Origin: Alcaligenaceae bacterium
Lineage (GTDB): Bacteria; Pseudomonadota; Gammaproteobacteria; Burkholderiales; Burkholderiaceae_B
Direction: 5' to 3'
NCBI GenBank assembly: GCA_947380655.1
Contig: CANCRX010000128.1
Location: 1 to 7,012 of the forward strand
Length of the DNA stretch: 7,012 bases
Shown here: positions 1-5,822 of the stretch, piece after piece
How positions within the stretch are numbered: position 1 is the stretch's first letter
Layout: every line of letters starts with the position of its first letter
The notes under the pieces: generated by a model
Told to the model about the DNA's origin: nothing
The model's input: only the letters and a program-made list of their open reading frames with translations
Database searches by the model: none
Translations under genes and position numbers: made by a program

Positions 1-332
1 TTCAACAGAAAATTGCGTGTCTGTTGACGATCCGGCAACTGAAGATTCCATCTCGTGGCATGTTCGACGTTCGAAGAGTCATAGAGCTCATCTGAGCCAG
101 GGAGAATCGAAATATTTTTTGTATCGCCGTGGCGGTGGATCCATAACTCACTAAACCAGCCGACATGACCGAACTCCCACAAAGGAAGATTGACCGTTGC
201 ACGTTGCGTGAGGGCGAGCATCTCGGGGGTCAAATCATCGAGCAGAGATAATGTCAGCAGATGAGATTGCTCAAGCCACTGGGACATTTCATCGGCACGG
301 GGTACAGGCCCATAGTCATTAAAATCAAGCAT
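1..332 (-). CDS. EgtB/SenA-type non-heme iron sulfoxide/selenoxide synthase, N-terminal DinB part (partial, runs off left edge)
   Basis: Reading from an ATG at 332-330 gives 110 open residues that run off the left edge, so the C-terminus is missing. The key stretch is VNLPLWEFGHVGWFSELW (residues 47-64), the DinB-fold helix of the EgtB/OvoA/SenA iron enzymes; H56 in GHVGW is the expected first Fe ligand. It is followed by LYDSSNVEHATRWNLQLPD (83-101), which resembles the LYDSS...H..RW.L.LP pattern I associate with selenoneine synthase SenA more than classical EgtB. Family members join hercynine to a sulfur or selenium donor in the cytoplasm, using a C-terminal formylglycine-enzyme-like domain that lies outside the window, as do the other two histidine ligands. 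The start overlaps the end of the upstream transporter gene by 8 bases, and GGAG lies 9 bases before it, so translation is probably coupled. Family assignment is fairly secure; SenA versus EgtB versus another relative is not. It could also be an uncharacterised DinB/FGE fusion. Confidence 0.75.
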   Translation of the reverse strand, partial: MLDFNDYGPVPRADEMSQWLEQSHLLTLSLLDDLTPEMLALTQRATVNLPLWEFGHVGWFSELWIHRHGDTKNISILPGSDELYDSSNVEHATRWNLQLPDRQQTRNFLL

Positions 333-1884
333 CAGTCCGGACTCCAGGGCTTGAACGTTTACCTGACTTCCGCAGGCCTTTTGGCACCAGCCACTTCTCA
401 GAAATCTCAAAGCCCCCATGAACGATGAGCGCCAGCACTGCTGCAGGGATAGCACCCGCGAGCAGCATGGCATTATCATTCAAGGCAAGTCCTTGCGCGA
501 TACGCTCACCAAAGCCACCCGCACCGATAAAAGCGGCAATCGTTGCGGTTCCGACGTTAATCACGGCAGAGGTTTTCACCCCAGACAAAATACTGCGCGA
601 CGACATTGGCAATTCAATGCGCACAAGCCGATAGGCCCAGCCTAATCCAAGCATTCTTGTTGTTTCCTGAATATCGCCAGGAATATCGCTCAGTCCTGAG
701 TAGGTATTGCGCACAATAGGCAGTAATCCATACAGCACCAGTGCACAAATCGCAGGTATGGTTCCGATCATACCGAGTAGTGGAATAAACAAAGCAAACA
801 ATGCGAGTGAGGGGATCGTGTTAACTACGCTCACACTGCCTAATACAAACTGCCTAACTAGTGGTATTTCAAAACACAGCACACCGAGCGGTATGCCAAG
901 CATGATCGACAGGACAAGTGAGATGAACACCAGCCTTGAATGCTCACCAAGCAGTCGCCAGAAATCCTCTGCAAACATGACACTGAAAAAATTACGAGGC
1001 GCTCTGTCAGAGTTTGCTTCTGTTAAAAAATCCTGTGCAATGTGCGAAAAACCAACTTTGTCCTGTTCCGCCTGACTATTCATTGAGATCATGGCAGGAG
1101 CAGATATTGCGTTTTGCAAAGATTGCAGGGCGAGCCAGGTCTTAGGGAATCTCTGCGGTACATCTGACCGATACAGCAGCATGGCTTCATAGGCAGGAAA
1201 ATAACCCAGGTCGTCGGCGAGTAGCCTTATAGGATAACGTTTGAGCATCGCATCCGTCGTGTAAGCATCCATCACGTCGACCTGATTGGCAGCAACGGCC
1301 TCGTAGATGAGTCCGTGATCAATGCCTCGGGGAGTCGATAGCGACAAGCTGTAGCGCGCTTTTAATCCGGGCCAGCCATCCTGACGACCAATGAACTCCT
1401 GAGTGAAGCCTAATCTGAGTTGCGGATGATTTTTTAAATCTGAAATCGTACGGATATTTAATTTCTCGGCGAGATCTTCTCGCATCGCCAGTGCGTAAGT
1501 ATTATTAAATCCAAGCGCAATCGAAGCGGCTAGCCCCATCGGCTCGAGCAACTGATTCATCTCTTTAAGAGTCAGCACGCGCTGGCTTTGCAGGATTTCG
1601 CGAATAATCGTGCCGGTGTATTCTGGATAAATATCAATGTCACCTGCTCTGAGTGCCGCAAGCAAGATACCTGTATTACCCATGCCTGGACGCAGTACGA
1701 CTGTTGCCTCAGCAGTTTGAGTTGCGATCAAAGAAATGATTTCGCCCAGTATGTAAGACTCAGTAAATCGCTTTGATCCGACGCTCAGCGTTCCTGCCGG
1801 CTGAGCCCAAGCGTGCCCTGCAATACCGACTAGCGCACAGAACGCCATAGTCATGACGACGAAGAGTCTATGTATGTGCTTCAC
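325..1884 (-). CDS. Fused substrate-binding protein/permease of a quaternary-amine (ProX/OpuC/EgtU-like) ABC transporter
   Basis: With the GTG at 1884-1882 the protein has 519 residues. Residues 1-27 form a signal peptide (KHIHR basic start, hydrophobic core, HAWA then Q28). Residues 30-300 are a ProX/OpuAC-type binding domain: VGSKRFTESYILGE (35-48), DIYPEYTGT (84-92) and DVMDAYTTDAM (203-213) are hallmarks of the family that binds betaine, choline, carnitine or ergothioneine. Residues 315-500 are a membrane permease with about five or six helices and the EAA-type loop (near 402-426, then GTATIAAFIGAGGFGE at 445-460) that docks the ATPase. I prefer this start over an ATG at 1923-1921: the GTG overlaps the ATPase stop as GTGA, has AGGG 8 bases upstream and gives a clean signal peptide, whereas the ATG has no ribosome binding site and adds a 13-residue polar tail. 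The substrate is not determined by sequence. The coupled EgtB/SenA-like gene points to hercynine, ergothioneine or a relative (inference). Confidence 0.9.
   Translation of the reverse strand: MKHIHRLFVVMTMAFCALVGIAGHAWAQPAGTLSVGSKRFTESYILGEIISLIATQTAEATVVLRPGMGNTGILLAALRAGDIDIYPEYTGTIIREILQSQRVLTLKEMNQLLEPMGLAASIALGFNNTYALAMREDLAEKLNIRTISDLKNHPQLRLGFTQEFIGRQDGWPGLKARYSLSLSTPRGIDHGLIYEAVAANQVDVMDAYTTDAMLKRYPIRLLADDLGYFPAYEAMLLYRSDVPQRFPKTWLALQSLQNAISAPAMISMNSQAEQDKVGFSHIAQDFLTEANSDRAPRNFFSVMFAEDFWRLLGEHSRLVFISLVLSIMLGIPLGVLCFEIPLVRQFVLGSVSVVNTIPSLALFALFIPLLGMIGTIPAICALVLYGLLPIVRNTYSGLSDIPGDIQETTRMLGLGWAYRLVRIELPMSSRSILSGVKTSAVINVGTATIAAFIGAGGFGERIAQGLALNDNAMLLAGAIPAAVLALIVHGGFEISEKWLVPKGLRKSGKRSSPGVRTDA
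342..345 (-). promoter_or_regulatory. Ribosome binding site of the EgtB/SenA-like gene
   Basis: GGAG on the minus strand, 9 bases before the ATG at 332-330, located inside the 3' end of the transporter fusion gene. It supports the start that overlaps the upstream stop codon. Confidence 0.6.
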
Positions 1885-2633
1885 CCCTGGTTCCCTGACT
1901 GAGCTTGAATACTTTGGTTCCATGCGGAGAAAAATTTTGTCACGTAGTGCGAGGCGGGGCTATCGAGGAACTCGGTCATCAGACCATCCTGAACAATCGC
2001 ACCTTGGTGCATCAGTATCAGATGCTCTGCAAGATATTGCGCTTCATGCACATCGTGGGTGACCAGTAAGACTGTTTTTTGCAGTTGTGCAAACAACGCC
2101 TTGAGTTCCTGTTGCAAATCATGCCGCACGATAGGATCCAGCGCCCCCAAAGGCTCATCTAACAACAGAATTTCTGGATCAAGCATCAGCGCACGTATCA
2201 AACCGACCCTCTGCCTCTGTCCACCAGATAGTTCGTGAGGATATCGAGACATGAGTTGAGTGGAAAGCGAGACCAGCCGACAAAGTGAGTCAAGCCGGTT
2301 TTGTAGCATCTCTCGATCCTGTTTGAGATATTTACCGACAATTAAGACGTTCTGCTCAACCGTTAAGTGGGGGAACAAACCGCCCTGCTGGACCATGAAC
2401 CCAATTTTTTGGCGATATGCAGAAAGATCCAAATGAAAAATATTCTGCCCCTCAACAAGAATCGTTCCCTGATCGGGTTCAAGTAGTCCACTTAATAGCC
2501 TTAAAACTGTTGATTTACCCGAGCCACTTGAGCCAATCAAAGCGGTCGTCGTTCCTCTTTCAAGACATAAATTGACGGATTTCAATTCAAAATCGTCGTT
2601 TAAACGTTTAGATACAGACAAAAACCTGATCAA
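1881..2633 (-). CDS. ABC transporter ATP-binding protein, quaternary-amine uptake type (EgtV/OpuCA-like, no CBS domains)
   Basis: A 250-residue cytoplasmic ATPase that powers import through the fused permease encoded directly downstream. All motifs are intact: Walker A GSSGSGKST (34-42), Q-loop at Q82, signature LSGGQ (135-139), Walker B ILLLDE (155-160), D-loop ALD (164-166) and switch H193. ProV and OpuCA of the same class are about 400 residues because they carry C-terminal CBS domains that sense ionic strength. Those are absent here, which argues against an osmotically gated betaine importer and resembles the short ATPases of solute-scavenging members. The start is TTG: the N-terminus MIRFLSVSKR fits the family, and GAGGT lies 4 bases upstream. 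First gene of the three-gene minus-strand operon. The specific substrate is inferred only from context. Confidence 0.93.
   Translation of the reverse strand: MIRFLSVSKRLNDDFELKSVNLCLERGTTTALIGSSGSGKSTVLRLLSGLLEPDQGTILVEGQNIFHLDLSAYRQKIGFMVQQGGLFPHLTVEQNVLIVGKYLKQDREMLQNRLDSLCRLVSLSTQLMSRYPHELSGGQRQRVGLIRALMLDPEILLLDEPLGALDPIVRHDLQQELKALFAQLQKTVLLVTHDVHEAQYLAEHLILMHQGAIVQDGLMTEFLDSPASHYVTKFFSAWNQSIQAQSGNQG
1893..1896 (-). promoter_or_regulatory. Ribosome binding site deciding the GTG start of the binding-protein/permease fusion
   Basis: AGGG on the minus strand, 8 bases before the GTG at 1884-1882, inside the last codons of the ATPase gene. The competing ATG at 1923-1921 is preceded by a pyrimidine-rich stretch without such a site. 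Confidence 0.6.
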
Positions 2634-2722
2634 AATGACCTCAATGGTAAAGACGACTATGCAGTTTGAGACGCAGTCACTTATATTAATTGGAAATCAA
2701 TTCAGACTGACTCTAAATATCT
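2634..2722. promoter_or_regulatory. Divergent promoter region between the ABC operon and the MFS/channel pair
   Basis: These 89 AT-rich bases must hold the start signals for both directions. A perfect inverted repeat AATTG-GAAAT-CAATT (2688-2702) lies near the middle and could be a regulator site. On the minus strand TATAAG (2685-2680) resembles a -10 box, but no good -35 box sits at the right distance. On the plus strand TTGGAA (2690-2695) is a possible -35 box without a convincing -10 partner that would leave a leader. The region's role follows from the gene layout; the individual boxes are weak. Confidence 0.45.
2638..2642 (-). promoter_or_regulatory. Ribosome binding site for the ABC ATPase (TTG start)
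   Basis: GAGGT on the minus strand, 4 bases before the TTG at 2633-2631. It supports this rare start codon; no ATG or GTG lies nearby in frame upstream. Confidence 0.7.
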
Positions 2723-3949
2723 ATGAATAGCACCGCAGCAGGAAAAACTGCCAGCACAGCGATCACTGCACAAGCCGCGGCAATCCCGGTACTGATCTCG
2801 CTGAGCTTTTGCCATCTGCTCAACGACCTGATCCAGTCGCTGATCCCAGCCCTTTACCCCTTGTTCAAAGAAGAGTTTGGACTGGATTTCGCTCAAATCG
2901 GGATCATTACGCTTGCTTTTCAAATGACCGCCTCACTGCTGCAGCCCACAGTGGGTTTCTACACAGATAAAAAGCCTCAGCCTTTTTCACTTGCCTTTGG
3001 TATGTGTTCGACCTTAATTGGCTTACTGCTTTTGTCCGTTGCGCATAATTATCTTGCAATCCTTTTCGCAGCCTCTTTAGTTGGCACAGGGTCGGCAATT
3101 TTTCACCCCGAAGCCTCGCGCGTCGCGCGCATGGCCTCGGGTGGGCGTTACGGTAGTGCGCAGGCTTTCTTTCAGGTCGGCGGCAACCTTGGCCAGGCGT
3201 TGGGGCCGCTACTCGCTGCGTTCATCGTGCTGCCGCGTGGCCAGGGTGCGATCGCCTGGATATCCTTAGCTGCCTTAGTCGGCATGTCCATCCTGACACG
3301 AATCGGCCTCTGGTACCGTGCAAGATCACGCCCCAGCCAAACAGCGGCCAAACAAGCGCGTGTCAATACACACGGCCTGTCTCAGGGACGCGTGTTATTT
3401 CTGATCAGCATCCTGATGCTGCTTCTTTTTTCAAAGAATGTTTACAGCTCCAGCCTCACCTCATTTTTCACGTTCTATCTGATTGAACGGTTTAATTTAC
3501 CGATTCAAGCCGCACAAGTGCAGCTGTTTATTTTCATGGCCTCCATCGCTGTGGGAACTTTAGTAGGTGGGGCCCTGACGGACCGAATCGGCCGGCGACC
3601 CATGATCTGGATTTCGATTCTTGGCACCCTGCCCTTTACCCTGGCTCTACCCTATGCGGATTTATTCTGGACCGGTGTTCTGACAATCATCATCGGCTTG
3701 CTAATGGCATCGGCCTTTCCGGCGATCCTGGTGTTTGCGCATGAATTAATTCCCGGGCGTGTCGGACTCGTATCCGGCATATTTTTCGGTCTTTCATTTG
3801 GGCTGGGCGGACTTGGGGCAGCATTCATGGGCTATATTGCCGACTCACATGGCATCTCTTATATCTACATGCTCTGTTCTTATTTACCTGCGATAGGGCT
3901 AGTCGCCTGGTTCTTGCCCAATCTGACTTCACGTAACAAAGAGCTTTGA
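2723..3949 (+). CDS. fsr: MFS transporter, fosmidomycin-resistance (Fsr) family
   Basis: A 408-residue inner-membrane protein, close to the length of E. coli Fsr, with about 12 hydrophobic helices in two halves joined by a polar loop near residues 198-222. The Fsr-type signature FHPEASRVARMASGGRYGSA (127-146) follows the fourth helix. The second half carries a classical MFS motif A, GGALTDRIGRR (282-292), while the matching loop in the first half is altered (GFYTDKKPQ, 78-86). E. coli Fsr exports fosmidomycin in a proton-driven manner; the natural substrates of most relatives are unknown, so export of a small acidic or toxic molecule is an inference. The ATG at 2723 is the first usable start, but the bases before it carry no clear ribosome binding site. 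It heads a two-gene unit with the channel gene 14 bases downstream. Confidence 0.9.
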   Translation: MNSTAAGKTASTAITAQAAAIPVLISLSFCHLLNDLIQSLIPALYPLFKEEFGLDFAQIGIITLAFQMTASLLQPTVGFYTDKKPQPFSLAFGMCSTLIGLLLLSVAHNYLAILFAASLVGTGSAIFHPEASRVARMASGGRYGSAQAFFQVGGNLGQALGPLLAAFIVLPRGQGAIAWISLAALVGMSILTRIGLWYRARSRPSQTAAKQARVNTHGLSQGRVLFLISILMLLLFSKNVYSSSLTSFFTFYLIERFNLPIQAAQVQLFIFMASIAVGTLVGGALTDRIGRRPMIWISILGTLPFTLALPYADLFWTGVLTIIIGLLMASAFPAILVFAHELIPGRVGLVSGIFFGLSFGLGGLGAAFMGYIADSHGISYIYMLCSYLPAIGLVAWFLPNLTSRNKEL

Positions 3950-3963
3950 TTTAACAACAATCT

Positions 3964-4488
3964 ATGCAAAGTGCGCACGAACTCCCCAGCCTGTTTGAGA
4001 TGCTTAAACAAATCACCTTTGCTGCCAACGCGGGGGGTGATAATTTACCGACTGGCCTCACTATCATGCTCATGATGATGTTGACGGTACACGGGATGTT
4101 TGTGCTTTTTTTGACACTGGTATTTCATCGTTTAGTTGAAAAATATCTGAAACCTAAAAGCATACTTCTGGCAGGTTTTTTCTATTTCATTGCGATCAAT
4201 CTAATATTTTTTAGCCATTTTGTAGATTTGCTCATCTGGACATACACCACCCTCTATGTTGGTGCGATCCAAGAGCCAATGAGTGCGTTTTATTTTGTCG
4301 GGGAAATGTACACAACCCTTGGATTCGGACAATTCAACGTTGATCCGAGATGGCGCGTGTTGCCCATCATCATCTCGATTGGTGGAATTTTTTCTGCTTC
4401 GATTTCTGCAGCTGCGCTCTACTCGATGCTCAATGCCTTGATTAGTAAGATTAAATCGACTTCTATGCAGAGCGGTACCGGCTTTTGA
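3964..4488 (+). CDS. Small ion-channel family protein (Ion_trans_2-like, potassium-channel pore)
   Basis: A 174-residue membrane protein. Helices are visible at roughly residues 31-56, 66-95 and 132-160, with a re-entrant pore segment at 104-122 between the last two. The pore carries TTLGFG (117-122), the equivalent of the TVGYG filter of K+ channels, so a K+-selective tetrameric pore is likely. Two departures are visible: GFG replaces GYG, and the usual acidic residue just after the filter is Q123. There is no cytoplasmic RCK/TrkA-N domain, so gating is not evident. The gene follows the MFS gene by 14 bases and is probably cotranscribed, although no clear ribosome binding site precedes the ATG. 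Its stop codon directly abuts the end of the convergent dioxygenase gene. An additional N-terminal helix distinguishes it from minimal two-helix channels. Ion specificity is inferred. Confidence 0.82.
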   Translation: MQSAHELPSLFEMLKQITFAANAGGDNLPTGLTIMLMMMLTVHGMFVLFLTLVFHRLVEKYLKPKSILLAGFFYFIAINLIFFSHFVDLLIWTYTTLYVGAIQEPMSAFYFVGEMYTTLGFGQFNVDPRWRVLPIIISIGGIFSASISAAALYSMLNALISKIKSTSMQSGTGF

Positions 4489-5544
4489 TCAGCTGGGATA
4501 AAGCGGTGCATTGACTGCCATATCGGTATGCATGACGCCACCGCGCGCACCAGGCTCGACGCAACCATAGCGCTGCGCAAATACCGGGGGCAAAGGCCGC
4601 GCTTCAGGTGATGACAACCATAGCCGCAAAAGATGTCGTTTTTTAGCCGGGTCCGTCCAATCCTCGAAAGCCGTTCGATCGTGCAGCAAATTGTGGTTAT
4701 GTACAAACTGCATATCGCCTGGCTCGAGCCGCATCAAAAAATTCAGCCTTGGATCATTGGCTAACTGATCAAAACAATCGAGTGCCTCCACGTGAAGTGC
4801 TGTCAATCTCATGGCTTCCTCAAACCGCTGTGCCGAATCAATATATTGACGTTGATAGATCGTCGACATCAGACCCTGATACCAATTGAAAACAGGAATT
4901 TCAAAATAAGGCTTGTGACCTTCAGGGATTTCACCGCGTCGGTCGGTGGCAATCGGATCAAAGAGCAGCCGGGCCAATTCAGGGCGATCGCGTCGCATTT
5001 CGTTGAAAATCGTGTTCGATGACACGAGAGCAGAGTCGCCGCCGGATTTAGCTTGCTGCAAACAAATCAGACCAACAATATCGCACGAGTCCGTATGGTA
5101 AGTCTGGCGCTCATGGGTCTGATAAATCCGCACATTTGGGTCGTCTGCCCTCAGCCCCATATCAATCACATGACCCAGCAAATGCCCTTTCGCGTTTTGC
5201 GGACGCGCATGACCAAGATGAGAGCCAATGCCATAAAAGACCGCCGCACTCAGCTCCCTGCTCCACTCGTTGACCGGTACCGAACGAATCAGGGCAAAAC
5301 CTGCTCCATGAATTAACCGCTCATGGATTTCACGAAAGCGGATGGAGAGTTTCGGTACAACAAAGTTGCCACGATTAATTGAACTGATATCAGAGCTTAT
5401 TTCAAGGCAATGCTTAGCCGCAGTTTCCAACTCACGTATCTCAGAATCATTCAACGTAAATTGCCAGTCTGAATGGTCGCGGATTTCGGGGCCAAACCAC
5501 GCGGCGGGACTATCGATATGAGGCGGTATCTGATTAATAGGCAT
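4489..5544 (-). CDS. TauD/TfdA-family Fe(II)/2-oxoglutarate-dependent dioxygenase
   Basis: A 351-residue, probably cytoplasmic enzyme with no signal peptide. The iron triad is visible as H150 and D152 in YHTDSCD (149-155) and H288 in NLLHDRTAFED (285-295); R303 and R307 in KKRHLLRLWL (301-310) supply the 2-oxoglutarate carboxylate contact. Members oxidise a substrate carbon while converting 2-oxoglutarate to succinate and CO2. The N-terminal PAAWFGPEIRDHSDW stretch (13-27) and the C-terminal RPLPPVFAQRYG (316-327) and GARGG (332-336) stretches mark a subgroup common in proteobacteria whose substrates are mostly unknown; I cannot assign taurine, alkylsulfate or carnitine-type substrates. The ATG at 5544-5542 has only a weak GGA 6 bases upstream. 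The gene is divergent from the OprB-type porin, so both may respond to the same signal (inference). No active-site residue is missing. Confidence 0.9.
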   Translation of the reverse strand: MPINQIPPHIDSPAAWFGPEIRDHSDWQFTLNDSEIRELETAAKHCLEISSDISSINRGNFVVPKLSIRFREIHERLIHGAGFALIRSVPVNEWSRELSAAVFYGIGSHLGHARPQNAKGHLLGHVIDMGLRADDPNVRIYQTHERQTYHTDSCDIVGLICLQQAKSGGDSALVSSNTIFNEMRRDRPELARLLFDPIATDRRGEIPEGHKPYFEIPVFNWYQGLMSTIYQRQYIDSAQRFEEAMRLTALHVEALDCFDQLANDPRLNFLMRLEPGDMQFVHNHNLLHDRTAFEDWTDPAKKRHLLRLWLSSPEARPLPPVFAQRYGCVEPGARGGVMHTDMAVNAPLYPS

Positions 5545-5822
5545 TGGGTATCCAGCAACGTTGTTCTAATTCATTTAAACGCATATTTCGCGTCAACTTA
5601 TCTGTAAAGCATGTTCCCCAGATAGTTGGGAAAAACGACACCCCGTTATGATTGTCTAATCGGTTCAAGACATACGCTTGTCACAATAAGCCTTCAAAAT
5701 GTAACAAGTACAACTATCATTGCAAATGAAACTCATTATTATTTGTGGCGTGTAACTTACAATTCATAGGATCTTGATTCGCTGGGGGTTTCTTAGCGAG
5801 TCCCTCGCCTGCCCGCAAGCTG
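5545..5822. promoter_or_regulatory. Divergent intergenic region between dioxygenase and porin
   Basis: These 278 AT-rich bases hold no convincing gene. A perfect 13-base inverted repeat, TCATT-GCA-AATGA, lies at 5717-5729 and could be a regulator half-site pair. TACAAT at 5758-5763 matches a -10 box at five of six positions for the porin, but no good -35 box is seen 16-18 bases before it, so an activator might be needed. For the dioxygenase, TTGACG on the minus strand (5596-5591) is a good -35 box, but the -10 partner is poor. A weaker TTCCC/GGGAA repeat occurs at 5614-5632. The regulatory role follows from gene layout; the individual sites are tentative. Confidence 0.5.
5776..5802 (+). other. 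Leader hairpin upstream of the porin gene
   Basis: GATTCGCT (5776-5783) pairs with AGCGAGTC (5795-5802) over 8 base pairs, including one T-G wobble, around an 11-base loop containing GGGGG. It ends 20 bases before the porin ATG. If transcription starts about 7 bases after the possible -10 box at 5758-5763, the hairpin would sit at the very 5' end of the mRNA, where such structures can stabilise porin transcripts or affect translation. There is no U tract, so it is not a typical terminator. Confidence 0.4.

Noticed and set aside
2..202. Minus-strand reading frame of 66 codons starting from an ATG at 202
   Set aside because: It lies in a different frame from the EgtB/SenA-like protein, whose translation carries clear family motifs over the same bases; the 66-codon product shows no recognisable features.
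1..332. OvoA (ovothiol synthase) identity for the partial enzyme
   Set aside because: OvoA shares the DinB motif, but the LYDSS...RW.L.LP segment fits SenA-like proteins better. Not fully excluded with only 110 residues.
707..1075. Plus-strand reading frame of 122 codons
   Set aside because: It lies wholly antisense to the permease and binding-domain coding sequence, with no ribosome binding site or recognisable motif.
4419..4706. Minus-strand reading frame of 95 codons across the channel/dioxygenase junction
   Set aside because: It overlaps both well-supported genes in a different frame and its product is not recognisable.
4489..5544. Gamma-butyrobetaine or trimethyllysine hydroxylase assignment
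   Set aside because: Tempting next to a quaternary-amine importer, but the N-terminal zinc-binding domain of gamma-butyrobetaine hydroxylase is absent and the conserved ends match another TauD/TfdA subgroup.
5776..5802. Hairpin as an intrinsic terminator
   Set aside because: The stem is followed by CCTCGCC rather than a T tract, and no gene upstream on the plus strand needs terminating there.
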